Shown: in pieces, positions 54,653 through 64,000 of the stretch | Position numbering within the stretch: the first letter of the stretch is position 1 | How the letters are laid out: every line of letters begins with the position of its first letter | Assembly (NCBI GenBank): GCA_951813045.1 | Contig: CATOTF010000002.1 | Span: forward strand, 4,030,001 to 4,094,000 | Direction: 5' to 3' | Origin: an uncultured Rhizobiaceae bacterium | GTDB taxonomy: Bacteria; Pseudomonadota; Alphaproteobacteria; Rhizobiales; Rhizobiaceae | Length of the DNA: 64,000 nucleotides | Made by a program: the position numbers and the translations under genes | Notes under the pieces: model-generated | Seen by the model: the letters and a program-made list of their open reading frames with translations, nothing else | The model's database searches: none | Told to the model about the DNA's origin: nothing

Positions 54653-55762
54653 ATGGACGCACCGGGCCCGATCGATGGTGTGCAATTCCGTCTCCTAGGG
54701 TTTGATGAGATAGCCTGTTGGCAGGATGATGATCATTTAGCCGCATTCCAAGCATTTCTACCTGGTGCCCGAAGGCTTCTGGATCAACCCTATAAGGCTC
54801 GAGCGTCAGCAATTAACATTAAAAATCTCAATAGTTGCGCACAGGATGCGCTGGGAATAGCTACTATAGACGAAACAACGGCCCGAGCGTTTTTTGAAAG
54901 AAGATTTCAACCCTTTGAAATTTGCCCCAACGAGTTTGCCGATCAGTCGTATCCGGGATTTGTCACTGGATATTTCGAACCGGAAGTGATGGCGAGCCAG
55001 GAACAAAGTGATGAATTCCCCATACCATTGTTAAAACGTCCGCCAGATCTGATTGATATTAACGATGGTAACCGACCCGCGAACATGGATGCCTCCTTCC
55101 GCTATGGTCAAATTTCTAGTGGTATAATCAGCGAATATTCCGACCGTTCAGCCATAATGACGGGCGTATTGGATGACCAAAACCTGGAGTTGGTCTGGTT
55201 AAAGAACAAAGTAGATGCTTTTTTCATTCACGTTCAGGGGTCAGCCAAGCTGCGGTTTGAAAATGGAGCCGTCATGCGCGTCACTTACGCCGCAAAAACA
55301 GGTCATCCCTACACGTCCCTAGCAAAACTTCTTTGTAAACGGCTTGAGATAGAACCTGCTAATATGACGGCTGACAGGTTGGCTTCATGGATGCATTCGA
55401 ACCCTGATAAACTGGATGAACTGTTAGCGCGCAACCGCTCCTACATTTTTTTTAAAGAACAGACGGGCTTAAACCCACAAGACGGCCCGGTAGGCGCAGC
55501 GAAAATACCTTTAATTGCAGGGCGGAGCTTGGCCGTCGACAGGACGATTCATACGTTTGGGATTCCAATCTGGGTTTCGACAAAGTCGCCCCTGCCGGGT
55601 GACGCGAGCACCTTCAACCGGCTTATGATGGCCCATGATACGGGATCAGCGATCATCGGTCCGGCTCGCGGTGATATCTATGTTGGTTCAGGGGATGAAG
55701 CGGGTATCAAGGCGGGTAAGATACGCCACAGTGTTCAAATGGTGATGCTGGTGCCGAAATGA
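54653..55762 (+). CDS. mltA: Membrane-bound lytic murein transglycosylase A
   Basis: 369 residues. It has the MltA core PGFVTGYFEPEVMAS, VDAFFIHVQGSAKLRFENGAVMRVTYAAKTGHPYTSLAKLL and SYIFFKEQ, and the C-terminal 3D domain VSTKSPLPGDASTFNRLMMAHDTGSAIIGPARGDIYVGSGDEAG with three conserved aspartates. No signal peptide or lipobox is evident: the N-terminus is MDAPGPIDG with no hydrophobic run, so an upstream start or other export route remains open. It overlaps the Smr gene by 4 bases. Confidence 0.94.
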   Translation: MDAPGPIDGVQFRLLGFDEIACWQDDDHLAAFQAFLPGARRLLDQPYKARASAINIKNLNSCAQDALGIATIDETTARAFFERRFQPFEICPNEFADQSYPGFVTGYFEPEVMASQEQSDEFPIPLLKRPPDLIDINDGNRPANMDASFRYGQISSGIISEYSDRSAIMTGVLDDQNLELVWLKNKVDAFFIHVQGSAKLRFENGAVMRVTYAAKTGHPYTSLAKLLCKRLEIEPANMTADRLASWMHSNPDKLDELLARNRSYIFFKEQTGLNPQDGPVGAAKIPLIAGRSLAVDRTIHTFGIPIWVSTKSPLPGDASTFNRLMMAHDTGSAIIGPARGDIYVGSGDEAGIKAGKIRHSVQMVMLVPK

Positions 55763-56367
55763 CGGGTCGCAAAAAATCAAAACCACTCACCGGAGAGGAT
55801 AAATTACTCTGGAAAAAAGTGGCCGAGTCCACCACTCCCTTATCCGCTGAACGTGGTAGGTTTCTCCAGGATGAGATGTCGCGGCTGATGGACGCATCGT
55901 CACCGCTTACAAAGGAAAATCAATCACCCCGACCCCCGTTATCCCATAAAGCTTTGGCTAAATCTTCCATTCCGATGGATATCCCGGAGCCCCGGTTTCC
56001 AATTCATAATGGAAATGCAACGCGTTTAGCTCACCCAATTGAGGATAAGACTGTCAAACATCTGACAAAGGGCAAGATGGCGATTGATTCCCGTATTGAC
56101 CTTCATGGCATGACGCAGGATAGGGCGCGCTACGCCCTGATGGATTATCTACAGATGGCTCAGCGTTCCGGCGATAAGATCGTGCTTGTTATCACCGGTA
56201 AGGGTAATGAGGGTCGAGGTGTACTGCGCCACAATGTGCCGCGCTGGCTAGCGCTGCCGGAGTTTTCCGGACTGGTAAACGGTTTCCGTTCCTCCCACGG
56301 TGCGCATGGGGGAGAGGGAGCCCTTTATGTAAGAGTTCGCAAACCTGCCCGGCATTTGCAAAAATGA
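55759..56367 (+). CDS. Smr-domain endonuclease-like protein
   Basis: 202 residues. The N-terminal 105 residues are charged and variable. The C-terminal Smr domain has IDLHGMTQDRARYALMDYL (the DLHG motif), KIVLVITGKGNEGRGVLRHNVPRWLALPEFSGLVNGFRSSHGAHGGEGALYVRVRKP. It is the MutS2-like nuclease fold without MutS domains. It is coupled to mltA and the XRE gene through ATGA overlaps. Confidence 0.93.
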   Translation: MTGRKKSKPLTGEDKLLWKKVAESTTPLSAERGRFLQDEMSRLMDASSPLTKENQSPRPPLSHKALAKSSIPMDIPEPRFPIHNGNATRLAHPIEDKTVKHLTKGKMAIDSRIDLHGMTQDRARYALMDYLQMAQRSGDKIVLVITGKGNEGRGVLRHNVPRWLALPEFSGLVNGFRSSHGAHGGEGALYVRVRKPARHLQK

Positions 56368-56744
56368 CACCTTTCGGCATCCACTTGCAAAAACTGCGGC
56401 GAGAACGAAATATTTCACAAAAAGAAATGGCGCTGGCCCTTGGTGTATCCCCCGCTTATTTATCGGCGCTGGAGCACGGTCAGCGTGGGAAACCGAACTG
56501 GGCCATGCTGCAGCGAATTGTCGGCTTCCTCAATGTGATTTGGGATGATGCTGAAAAGCTGCAGGAGCTGGCCTTATTGTCCGATCCGAAAGTTACAATT
56601 GATACCAGCGGACAGTCGGCACAGGCGACACAAACGGCAAACCTGCTGGCGCGGCACATTCATGAATTGGATGATGCTGATCTGGAAAGGCTGGCGGATA
56701 ATATCAGGAAGCTAGCGAAAGAATCCCGTTCGGAGAAATTATAA
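56364..56744 (+). CDS. XRE-family helix-turn-helix transcriptional regulator
   Basis: 126 residues. The HTH is at about 4-62: GIHLQKLRRERNISQKEMALALGVSPAYLSALEHGQRGKPNWAMLQRIVGFLNV. The C-terminal half is an acidic helical segment without a recognised ligand domain. It overlaps the Smr gene by 4 bases and its stop region overlaps the convergent DUF1402 gene by 6. The mltA-smr-xre order is widely conserved, so it may regulate its own operon. Confidence 0.93.
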   Translation: MTPFGIHLQKLRRERNISQKEMALALGVSPAYLSALEHGQRGKPNWAMLQRIVGFLNVIWDDAEKLQELALLSDPKVTIDTSGQSAQATQTANLLARHIHELDDADLERLADNIRKLAKESRSEKL

Positions 56745-57719
56745 CAAGCCACGCAGATCGGCTAATTTCTGATTGATCAGCCAGCCATAATAGTTTTCTT
56801 GTGGTAACGCGGGTTTTTGGCCTTTTGCACGGCGTTTGGCGTTTTTCGATTTTAAACTGTGGGCTCGTATCGTGACATTGCCAAGATTATACAACGTGGC
56901 GGTCACACCAGGATTGTTACTGATGTCGAATCCGGCGACAGACTTATAAGTGTCAATGGCGTGGCGTATAACGGTGGCCATATAAACCAGCGACGAATCC
57001 GGTTCCATAATCGTATTATAAATAATATTGGGTTTGCGGATCGAGAGTTTCGGTTCGCGAGGATGTCTGCGGCGAACAATATCATTCACCTTGAGAGCCG
57101 TGAGCGGATTGAGTTGCCCAAGTCCGAAGGTCTGCCCGGCGTAAAGGGGTTGAAAAAACACAACCCCCAACCGGTTGTTGGGCCACCGCTGCCCCTGGAC
57201 GCTCTTACCCCGATATGTTCGGTTCCAGATTTGCTCCCGGCACGTCCATTTATCATAGGAATGGCGCAAAGCGTTGCACCGATTAAAGGCCGGTTGCTTG
57301 ATAAGTGTCGAAATACTCGTGCGCTTGTATTTAAATGTCAGTTCCTGACCAAGATAGGCCAACGCCTTGACGTAATAACTCTGCATCCGGTCTTTGGCAT
57401 CAACATTATAGGTGTGTTCGCCAACAAGGGCGCCAATGATGTGGATGGGGTCTATACCATGGGTACGAGCGGCGTTTTTGATTTTTGACATCAGTTTGCG
57501 GTCGCGGGCCAGCAGGTTTCGTATCTTTTGATATTTCTTTTCAAACGAAGAACCACGCGTTCTTTTCTTCGACCCGAATGGTATTGGAGGTTGCTCCGCA
57601 TTTCGATTGCCGGCAGGCACAAGTGTAGCTGCCGATACTTCAACAACCTGAGTGACGATGAAAATCGCAAGACAGGCGCAGACTATCGGGTTCAAGGGGG
57701 CGTAAAGAAACCTTTTCAT
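56739..57719 (-). CDS. DUF1402 secreted protein
   Basis: 326 residues. A signal peptide (PIVCACLAIFIVTQVVEVSAATLVPA) is followed by a basic linker and the DUF1402 core: NAARTHGIDPIHIIGALVGEHTYNVDAKDRMQSYYVKA, GQTFGLGQLNPLTALKVND and NNPGVTATLYNLGNV. The Gly-Glu-His and GLGQLNPLTAL patterns recall lytic transglycosylase/lysozyme-like folds, so a peptidoglycan role is plausible. It is common in Rhizobiales. Confidence 0.88.
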   Translation of the reverse strand: MKRFLYAPLNPIVCACLAIFIVTQVVEVSAATLVPAGNRNAEQPPIPFGSKKRTRGSSFEKKYQKIRNLLARDRKLMSKIKNAARTHGIDPIHIIGALVGEHTYNVDAKDRMQSYYVKALAYLGQELTFKYKRTSISTLIKQPAFNRCNALRHSYDKWTCREQIWNRTYRGKSVQGQRWPNNRLGVVFFQPLYAGQTFGLGQLNPLTALKVNDIVRRRHPREPKLSIRKPNIIYNTIMEPDSSLVYMATVIRHAIDTYKSVAGFDISNNPGVTATLYNLGNVTIRAHSLKSKNAKRRAKGQKPALPQENYYGWLINQKLADLRGLL

Positions 57720-57781
57720 GCCCGATTATTAGGGCGCGCATGATCTGGGAACAAGCACCAAATTGTGGGAAACAAAATTTT

Positions 57782-57811
57782 GACGATCTCCAGCTCAACC
57801 CGGAGACCGTC
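57782..57811 (-). terminator. Terminator after hslU
   Basis: Two 10-base arms (57782-57791 and 57802-57811) pair on the minus strand with one G-U pair around a 10-nt loop, 27 bases after the hslU stop, followed by AAAATTTTGTTT. On the plus strand the same position is a mismatch, which fixes the strand. Confidence 0.68.
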
Positions 57812-57837
57812 TTAGACGTAAGTACGTCGCGCTATTG

Positions 57838-59145
57838 TTAGAGAATATAGCGCGACAAGTCGGTATTCTTGGCCAGATCACCAACATTTTTACGCACGAA
57901 TTCAGCGTCAATCTGGATGGTTTCGCCACTTTTGTCCGGTGCATCAAAAGAAATCTTGTCGAGAACTTTCTCCATGACGGTTTGCAAACGTCGCGCGCCA
58001 ATATTTTCGACCGACGAGTTCAGCTCAACAGCGATATCCGCCAAGGCGTCAATTGCATCATCTGAGAAATCGAGAATTATGTCTTCGGTTCCCATAAGTG
58101 CCACATATTGTTTAATCAGGCTCGCTTCCGTCTCCGTCAGGATGCGTACAAAATCTTCCTTGGTCAACGCTCGAAGTTCTACCCGGATGGGAAGACGTCC
58201 TTGAAGTTCCGGCAAGAGATCGGAAGGTTTTGATAGATGAAACGCGCCTGAGGCAACAAAAAGAACGTGGTCGGTTTTCACTGGCCCGTATTTTGTCGCC
58301 ACAGTCGTACCCTCCACCAGCGGCAAGAGATCCCGTTGCACACCTTCGCGGGATACAGAACCACCACGAACATTTTCAGAAACAGCAATTTTATCGATCT
58401 CGTCGAGAAACACGATACCGTTGTTTTCAACAGCCTCAATCGCCTCGGCAACGATCTGGTCGTCGTCGAGCAGCTTGTCGCCTTCCTCCGCGATGAGCAG
58501 TTCATAGCTTTCTCTAACAGTCGTCTTGCGTTTTTTTGTGCGCCCTCCCATCGCCTTGGACATGATATCGCCAAGGTCAATCATACCCATTTGACCGGGG
58601 GGCATGCCGGGGATTTCCATCCCGCCCATGGGTGATCCGGTATCGGCGAGTTCAATCTCTATTTCCTTGTCGTCGAGTTCACCCTCCCGCAGCTTTTTAA
58701 TAAAGCTGGCGCGGGTTGTGGGGCTTGCAGTACTGCCGACAAGCGCATCAAGAACCCGATCTTCAGCGGCAATATGGGCTTTGGCCTTCACCTGTTCCCG
58801 CTTTTTCTCGCGCACCAGAGAAATCCCGATCTCCACAAGGTCTCGAATGATTTGCTCAACATCGCGGCCCACATAACCGACTTCAGTGAACTTTGTGGCT
58901 TCGATCTTGATAAACGGGGCACCCGCCAGTTTAGCCAGTCGACGGGAGATTTCGGTCTTACCGACACCGGTTGGTCCAATCATCAGGATATTCTTTGGCA
59001 TCACCTCTTCTTTCATGGGTGATTCAAGCTGTTGGCGCCGCCAACGATTGCGCATGGCAACGGCCACCGCGCGTTTAGCGTCCTTTTGGCCGATAATGAA
59101 TCGGTCCAACTCGGATACGATTTCGCGGGGAGAGAAATTAGTCAT
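57838..59145 (-). CDS. hslU: ATP-dependent protease ATPase subunit HslU
   Basis: AAA+ unfoldase feeding HslV. Its 435 residues include [34 protein letters not shown], Walker [25 protein letters not shown], the I-domain (about 110-230, Gly/Met-rich loop), Walker [26 protein letters not shown] with the sensor Arg and the C-terminal DLSRYIL that inserts into HslV. Its start overlaps the DUF2157 stop by 4 bases. Confidence 0.98.
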   Translation of the reverse strand: MTNFSPREIVSELDRFIIGQKDAKRAVAVAMRNRWRRQQLESPMKEEVMPKNILMIGPTGVGKTEISRRLAKLAGAPFIKIEATKFTEVGYVGRDVEQIIRDLVEIGISLVREKKREQVKAKAHIAAEDRVLDALVGSTASPTTRASFIKKLREGELDDKEIEIELADTGSPMGGMEIPGMPPGQMGMIDLGDIMSKAMGGRTKKRKTTVRESYELLIAEEGDKLLDDDQIVAEAIEAVENNGIVFLDEIDKIAVSENVRGGSVSREGVQRDLLPLVEGTTVATKYGPVKTDHVLFVASGAFHLSKPSDLLPELQGRLPIRVELRALTKEDFVRILTETEASLIKQYVALMGTEDIILDFSDDAIDALADIAVELNSSVENIGARRLQTVMEKVLDKISFDAPDKSGETIQIDAEFVRKNVGDLAKNTDLSRYIL

Positions 59146-60302
59146 ATTTTCACCGGGGGTAATTTTTGAATAAGAGAGTGAGGGAGGGTCGAGTTGACAA
59201 CAAGATTTCTAATCCTTTGCCACCCGGCGCCAAACATTATGATCGTCATTCCGATCACGACTAGGATTATCGCAAAAGACGGAATGCCAGTTGAATTTGC
59301 AGTTACATTGACAAGGTAAAAAATGCCTACGGTTCCAAAATAACCCAGTGACGGCACTAGCAGGGAACGGCGATCAATCACAAGTGCCACATAAAAAAAC
59401 ATGACGACCAGACCAATCAGTAGCAGGGTTGCGGTTGGACTGGCCACATTATTACTGATAAATTGATTACTCCCACTCGCCAGCGTGAACAGCGGGTGAA
59501 CGATCAGTGGAGCCGAAATAATGTGGAGCCAAAAGGCGCAGTCGGACCACACCCTTTCACGTTTTCTATCCTTGATATCGAACGCTACACCTACAAAAAA
59601 GACCACAAGTCCACACACCAGCGGTACATAGAGCAATTTTTGCAGTGCATCGCGCACCGCATTTTCATCTGCAATCTGGATTGAGTAGTCCAGTACCCGA
59701 TCAAAAACGAAATTGCCGACAAAAAGGCTTACAAGGCCAATCGCACTCACAGCTATCGCTGCTGCCATTATGGGTACCCTAAATCGTAGAAAATAGATGA
59801 GGGCACTAAGTGCTAACCCTGCACATATTATTAGTCCTGCCTGCAGTATGTCGTCGCGCATTCCGATAATCTGGAGAGGGTTGTCGGGGGTTTTGACGTT
59901 ATAATTATTGAAAACCCACCACCCCAATCTTGTCATCACCATTCCAAGGAAAGTGATGGATAGAATCAGGCTCGAAAACTTCATTCTTTTCTGGCGGGTG
60001 ATAAATTCGGCAACCGCCCACACGAATACCGCCATATAGATGGTGTTAGCAGACCAGTGACCACCCATGAGCGTGGAAAATGAAAACCAAGCTCCGACAG
60101 TCAGCAGTATAATGCCAATAGCGATAAAGACATCATTCCCCCCGCCCACTAGGCGAAACGATTCGTCACTACCGGTAGGCGGTGCGATATCTTCATCAAC
60201 TATTGGAGCGGCCTGTCTGGAAATTTCCAGCAACCCGGCCTCCTGATCCCTGGTGATTAGACCTCGCTTAACTGCTTCCGCGAGGTGTTCAGCCGTCAGC
60301 AT
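59142..60302 (-). CDS. DUF2157-like polytopic membrane protein inserted between hslV and hslU
   Basis: About 386 residues from ATG 60302 (a TTG at 60314 is alternative). A short N-terminal soluble part ([26 protein letters not shown]) precedes around ten membrane helices, the DUF2157 layout. It overlaps hslV by 14 bases and hslU by 4, so translation of all three should be coupled. No function is known. Rhizobial hslVU operons often carry a GNAT gene here instead. Confidence 0.85.
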   Translation of the reverse strand: MLTAEHLAEAVKRGLITRDQEAGLLEISRQAAPIVDEDIAPPTGSDESFRLVGGGNDVFIAIGIILLTVGAWFSFSTLMGGHWSANTIYMAVFVWAVAEFITRQKRMKFSSLILSITFLGMVMTRLGWWVFNNYNVKTPDNPLQIIGMRDDILQAGLIICAGLALSALIYFLRFRVPIMAAAIAVSAIGLVSLFVGNFVFDRVLDYSIQIADENAVRDALQKLLYVPLVCGLVVFFVGVAFDIKDRKRERVWSDCAFWLHIISAPLIVHPLFTLASGSNQFISNNVASPTATLLLIGLVVMFFYVALVIDRRSLLVPSLGYFGTVGIFYLVNVTANSTGIPSFAIILVVIGMTIIMFGAGWQRIRNLVVNSTLPHSLIQKLPPVKI

Positions 60303-60855
60303 CAAGAGTTTCAACGACCAGGTTATGATTGGTATAAACGCAAATATCAGCAGCGATAGTCATCGCTTTTTCAGCGATCTCCTGCGGTTTTGCCTTGGTA
60401 TCGTACAGGGCACGTGCGGCGGCCAGGGCAAAATTTCCACCCGATCCGATGGCCATTACGCCATTTTCCGGCTCAAACACATCCCCCACACCGGTCAGAC
60501 ACAGGCTCACTTTTTTGTCAGCCACCAGCATCATCGCTTCAAGGCGACGCAGATAGCGGTCGGTACGCCAGTCTTTTGCCAGTTCCACACAGGCGCGCAT
60601 CAGCTGATCTGGATATTGTTCCAGTTTCGATTCCAACCGTTCCAGCAGGGTAAAGGCGTCGGCCGTTGACCCTGCAAAACCACAGATAACGTCACCATTA
60701 CCCAGCTTGCGTACCTTTTTGGAATTCGATTTCATGACAGTCTGGCCCATGGAGGCCTGGCCGTCGCCGGCAATAACAACTTTGCCGCCCTTGCGAACCA
60801 TGATGATTGTGGTTGCGTGAACGGTTGGCAACCAGCTTTCGTTATCTTTGCTCAC
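60289..60855 (-). CDS. hslV: ATP-dependent protease proteolytic subunit HslV
   Basis: About 188 residues from GTG 60855, placed by a GGAG six bases upstream and by family length; the frame is open 41 codons farther. It has [44 protein letters not shown], where cleavage leaves the catalytic N-terminal Thr, then [17 protein letters not shown] and [17 protein letters not shown]. It is the peptidase ring of the HslUV complex and the first gene of the hslV-DUF2157-hslU operon, divergent from hisB. Confidence 0.97.
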   Translation of the reverse strand: MSKDNESWLPTVHATTIIMVRKGGKVVIAGDGQASMGQTVMKSNSKKVRKLGNGDVICGFAGSTADAFTLLERLESKLEQYPDQLMRACVELAKDWRTDRYLRRLEAMMLVADKKVSLCLTGVGDVFEPENGVMAIGSGGNFALAAARALYDTKAKPQEIAEKAMTIAADICVYTNHNLVVETLDADG

Positions 60856-61023
60856 TTTGTACTCCAGCGTAAATGATTCGCCAAAACGCGAATGTGTATC
60901 GGCATTGCCCGCATATGTATGGATTGATTTGGGAATTGCAATTGCACCTTTATAGTCCGTTCTGTAAGACACCGCCATGTGTTGAATTCACCGTCCAATT
61001 CACAGTTCTATGGAGCCACATAT

Positions 61024-61620
61024 ATGGCCCGCACAGCCAGTGTAAAACGTACTACAAATGAAACCGATATCAGCGTGACACTAAACGTTGACGGGGTAGG
61101 TGCTTATAAAATGGAAACCGGTGTTGGTTTCTTCGACCATATGCTCGATCAGCTTTCAAAACACTCGCTGATTGATATGGAGATCAGCGCCAAAGGCGAC
61201 CTCCACATTGATGATCATCACACGGTTGAAGATTGTGGCCTGGCCTTGGGACAGGCATTGAACGAGGCATTGGGAGACCGTCGCGGCATTCGTCGCTATG
61301 CGTCGCAAGACCTGCCGATGGATGAGGCGATGACAAGTGCAGCAATTGATGTATCCGGCCGCCCGTTTCTGGTTTGGGATGTTGAATTCCCGCGCGAAAA
61401 AATCGGTGCATTTGATACCGAATTGGTGCGTGAGTTTTTCAATGCCTTTGCCCAGGCCGCCCGGATGACGCTCCACGTTAAAAACCATTATGGTGTCAAT
61501 GCGCACCATATTGCGGAAACCTGTTTCAAAGCTGTCGCCCGAGCGCTTCGAACAGCAGTTGAAGCAGACCCGCGCGCTGGCGATAGCGTACCGTCCACCA
61601 AAGGTACTCTTAGTACATAA
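61024..61620 (+). CDS. hisB: Imidazoleglycerol-phosphate dehydratase
   Basis: 198 residues from ATG 61024, with GGAG 8 bases upstream; the open frame continues 15 codons upstream. It has [24 protein letters not shown]-like [32 protein letters not shown] (metal ligands) and [38 protein letters not shown]. Monofunctional, with no phosphatase domain. It is the first gene of hisB-DUF2628-hisH-hisA-hisF. Confidence 0.97.
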   Translation: MARTASVKRTTNETDISVTLNVDGVGAYKMETGVGFFDHMLDQLSKHSLIDMEISAKGDLHIDDHHTVEDCGLALGQALNEALGDRRGIRRYASQDLPMDEAMTSAAIDVSGRPFLVWDVEFPREKIGAFDTELVREFFNAFAQAARMTLHVKNHYGVNAHHIAETCFKAVARALRTAVEADPRAGDSVPSTKGTLST

Positions 61621-61652
61621 GTTGGAGTGTTCTTTCTGCTGGTGATGCAATC

Positions 61653-62132
61653 ATGATTTATACAATTTATATGCAAAACGACGATACGCCACCACCGAGT
61701 GAGGGCGCGGAAGATGCCCGCTTTGACGGCGCGGTTGCAATTCCGGAATCCCTTGCAAAATGGGCGATCGTGTTTCCACCATTTTGGCTGGCGTGGCACA
61801 GGCTTTGGTGGCCGTTGGTGATCTATATGCTGGTTGTGATCCTGTCTCTTTCAGCTTTTGCCGTATCTCGATCCACCACCATATTAATATTAGCAAGCCT
61901 TCCAGGCCTTTATCTCCTGTTAGAGGGCCATCAGTTGCGCCGCCAAAAATATGAGTCGCAGGGCTTCAACCTTGTTGATGTGATTGATGCATCAAATGAA
62001 CAATCCGCGATCAACCGATTTATCGCTAATTGGAAAGATCAGGATCAACCGTCGCCTAAATTCAAACAGACTTTCCCAAAACGCCCACAGCCGTCCCCTT
62101 CACTTGGCCTGTTTTCAGGTAACGAAGGGTAG
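61653..62132 (+). CDS. DUF2628 membrane protein
   Basis: 159 residues. IYTIYMQNDDTPPP at the N-terminus, FPPFWLAWHRLWWPLVIYMLVVILSLSAFAVSRSTTILILASLPGLYLLLEGHQLRRQKYESQGF in the middle (two membrane helices) and a hydrophilic tail ending SLGLFSGNEG. This family is regularly found between hisB and hisH in alphaproteobacteria; the function is unknown and probably unrelated to histidine. Confidence 0.92.
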   Translation: MIYTIYMQNDDTPPPSEGAEDARFDGAVAIPESLAKWAIVFPPFWLAWHRLWWPLVIYMLVVILSLSAFAVSRSTTILILASLPGLYLLLEGHQLRRQKYESQGFNLVDVIDASNEQSAINRFIANWKDQDQPSPKFKQTFPKRPQPSPSLGLFSGNEG

Positions 62133-62135
62133 AGC

Positions 62136-62786
62136 ATGCGCGTCGCAATAATTGATTACGGCTCCGGCAACCTCAAGTCGGCCACTAAAGCATTTGAACG
62201 CTCCGCCCGAGAGGCGGGCATCCTGGCTACAGTTGACCTGACAAGCGACGCCGAAGTGGTGCGCAATTCAGACCGTATCGTATTGCCGGGGGTCGGTGCT
62301 TACGCTGACTGCCGCGCCGGGTTGGACGCTGTACCGGGCATGGTCGATGTGCTGCAGGAAAAAGTGCGCGACGGGGTAACACCCTTTCTGGGGATTTGCG
62401 TCGGCATGCAATTGATGAGCGACCGGGGTTTGGAAAAAACCACCACGAATGGACTTGGTTGGATATCCGGTGATGTCGTGGAAATGAAACCGTCAGATCC
62501 AAACATCAAAATCCCGCAGATTGGCTGGAATACGCTTGATGTTCAAAACCCCCATCCCATTCTTGATGGAATTGAGACGGGCCCAGATGGGTTGCACGCC
62601 TATTTCGTACACTCCTATCATTTGCAGTCGACGGATTACAGTCAGCTTCTGGCAACAACTGACTACGGCATGAAAGTCACGGCTATGGTTGCCAGAGATA
62701 ATATGATCGGAACCCAGTTCCACTCTGAAAAGAGCCAGGCCTTGGGCTTGGCATTGATTGCTAACTTTTTGAAATGGACGCCCTGA
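62136..62786 (+). CDS. hisH: Imidazole glycerol phosphate synthase, glutaminase subunit
   Basis: 216 residues. It has [48 protein letters not shown] with the nucleophilic Cys and [19 protein letters not shown] with the His-Glu pair. Class I amidotransferase channelling ammonia to HisF. Its stop overlaps the hisA start by one base. Confidence 0.98.
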   Translation: MRVAIIDYGSGNLKSATKAFERSAREAGILATVDLTSDAEVVRNSDRIVLPGVGAYADCRAGLDAVPGMVDVLQEKVRDGVTPFLGICVGMQLMSDRGLEKTTTNGLGWISGDVVEMKPSDPNIKIPQIGWNTLDVQNPHPILDGIETGPDGLHAYFVHSYHLQSTDYSQLLATTDYGMKVTAMVARDNMIGTQFHSEKSQALGLALIANFLKWTP

Positions 62787-63520
62787 TGTCGATCCTGTTT
62801 CCGGCAATTGACCTTAAGGGTGGTGAATGTGTGCGCCTAAAGCTGGGCGATATGGCGCAGGCTACCGTCTATAACACGGATCCCGGTGCGCAGGCACGCG
62901 CGTTTGAGGAACAGGGCTTCGAGTGGCTCCATGTGGTAGATCTTGATGGTGCATTCGCCGGGGAAGCGGTTAATGGTGCAGCGGTTGAAGCCATCATTGC
63001 CGCGACCAAAAACCCGGTTCAACTGGGGGGCGGCATCCGCACCCTTGAGCACATTCGGTTCTGGCTGGGAAAAGGCATTACCCGCGTCATCTTGGGCACC
63101 ATTGCGGTGCGCGACCCCGGCCTTGTGCGTGAAGCATGTAAACAATTCCCCGGAAAAATTGCCGTTGGGATCGACGCAAAAGGTGGCAAGGTTGCGGTGG
63201 AAGGCTGGGCGGAAACGTCGGAACTGACAATCATCGACATGGCCTCCCGGTTCGAAGATGCGGGTGTTGCCGCTATCATATTTACGGATATTGACAGGGA
63301 TGGTGTACTGACCGGTATCAATTGGGATAGCACTCTTGAGCTGGCGCGCAGCACCCCAATTCCGGTCATAGCTTCCGGCGGGCTGGCTTCAATGGACGAT
63401 ATTTCACGAATGATCCAGTCGGATGCTCAAATTCTGGAAGGTGCAATTTCCGGGCGCGCACTCTATGATGGGCGCATCAATGCTGATGAAGCGCTGGCAG
63501 AATTGAGGGCAAGCCGATGA
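62786..63520 (+). CDS. hisA: Phosphoribosyl isomerase A (ProFAR isomerase)
   Basis: About 244 residues from ATG 62786; an in-frame ATG four codons upstream is less likely. TIM barrel with [21 protein letters not shown] (catalytic Asp), [44 protein letters not shown] (second Asp) and [12 protein letters not shown]. It overlaps hisF by 4 bases (ATGA). Confidence 0.97.
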   Translation: MSILFPAIDLKGGECVRLKLGDMAQATVYNTDPGAQARAFEEQGFEWLHVVDLDGAFAGEAVNGAAVEAIIAATKNPVQLGGGIRTLEHIRFWLGKGITRVILGTIAVRDPGLVREACKQFPGKIAVGIDAKGGKVAVEGWAETSELTIIDMASRFEDAGVAAIIFTDIDRDGVLTGINWDSTLELARSTPIPVIASGGLASMDDISRMIQSDAQILEGAISGRALYDGRINADEALAELRASR

Positions 63521-64000
63521 CGCTTAAAACGCGGATTATTCCCTGTCTTGATGTAAAAGACGGCCGCGTGGTCAAGGGTGTTAATTTCGTTGACCTCGTC
63601 GATGCCGGTGACCCGGTCGAAGCGGCGAAAGCCTATGATGCCGCCGGTGCAGATGAATTGTGTTTCCTTGATATTACAGCGTCGAGTGATAATCGTGAAA
63701 CGATCTATGATGTCGTCGCGAAAACTGCCGAGCAATGTTTCATGCCGGTGACGGTCGGTGGCGGTGTTCGCACTCCCGAAGATGTGCGCAAACTATTGCT
63801 CGCCGGGGCCGATAAAGTTTCTTTCAATACGGCAGCAGTTAATGATCCTGATGTTATCGCAAGGGCTGCGGATAAATTTGGTAACCAATGTATTGTCGCG
63901 TCGATTGATGCAAAAAAGGTCAGCGCCGCTGGAGAGGAAGACCGGTTCGAAATCTTCACCCACGGGGGGCGAAAAGAAACCGGCATTGACGCCGTTAGAT
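63517..64000 (+). CDS. hisF: Imidazole glycerol phosphate synthase, cyclase subunit, 3' end cut by window edge
   Basis: 161 codons are present; the frame is open at the right edge. It has [88 protein letters not shown] and [11 protein letters not shown], including the N-terminal catalytic Asp. It forms the ImGP synthase with HisH. Confidence 0.97.
   Translation, partial: MTLKTRIIPCLDVKDGRVVKGVNFVDLVDAGDPVEAAKAYDAAGADELCFLDITASSDNRETIYDVVAKTAEQCFMPVTVGGGVRTPEDVRKLLLAGADKVSFNTAAVNDPDVIARAADKFGNQCIVASIDAKKVSAAGEEDRFEIFTHGGRKETGIDAVR

Noticed and set aside
1-64000. CRISPR arrays, insertion sequences, prophage, restriction or toxin-antitoxin loci
   Set aside because: No regularly spaced repeats, transposase, integrase, phage structural or defence gene was recognised; the XRE gene at 56.4 kb belongs to a conserved mltA-smr operon and has no toxin partner.

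Overview
The window is a contiguous piece of an alphaproteobacterial chromosome. The best fit is the Hyphomicrobiales/Rhizobiales side of the class, judged from protein families: IalB-like, DUF1402, DUF2157, DUF2628, a mitofilin/HemY pair, an SDHAF4-like protein, an Ffh with a Met/Gly-rich tail, and an hslVU block next to a his cluster. Coding density is high. I see no tRNA or rRNA gene, no CRISPR array, no insertion sequence and no prophage.

The most informative part is 34-56 kb, which looks like the chromosome origin. The genes parB-parA-rsmG-mnmG-mnmE-rho-hemJ-hemE run leftward. The genes for the PEP-synthase regulatory protein, then maf-aroE-coaE-dnaQ, run rightward. The roughly 0.4 kb between hemE and the regulatory-protein gene is where Caulobacter has its origin. 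Here it holds a perfect DnaA box, weaker boxes and two exact TTAA-N7-TTAA CtrA-type sites in an AT-rich tract. Two parS-like 16-mers lie nearby, one between mnmG and mnmE and one inside leuS.

Layout. 0-3.8 kb (minus): mtaB (cut by the edge), dapF, a GNAT acetyltransferase, a metallo-beta-lactamase-fold protein and a small orphan. 4-8.6 kb (plus): a structured, terminated intergenic segment, then ffh, GNAT, chorismate mutase, rpsP, rimM, a pterin dehydratase and a TPR protein; trmD and rplS, the usual partners of rpsP-rimM, are absent. 8.6-22.9 kb: mixed-strand metabolism and RNA modification (SDR, DUF1232, quinone reductase, SpoU methylase, IalB, rlmN, TAXI-type binding protein, argG, PAP2 phosphatase, acs, DUF1761, M15-like lipoprotein, YcaQ-like glycosylase, esterase). 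At 22.97-23.06 kb there is a 23-codon ORF behind an extraordinarily long Shine-Dalgarno match. 23-34 kb: nuclease, SDHAF4-like, htpX, rsmB, heparinase-like, hemD, mitofilin-like, hemY, asd, a secreted orphan and a PLP-binding protein. 35-39 kb: leuS-lptE-holA.

52-64 kb: secB, fxsA, Tim44-like, mltA, Smr, an XRE regulator and DUF1402, then an hslV-DUF2157-hslU operon reading left, divergent from hisB-DUF2628-hisH-hisA-hisF (hisF is cut by the right edge). Many neighbours overlap by 1-14 bases (ATGA, TGATG, TTGA junctions), so translational coupling is common here.
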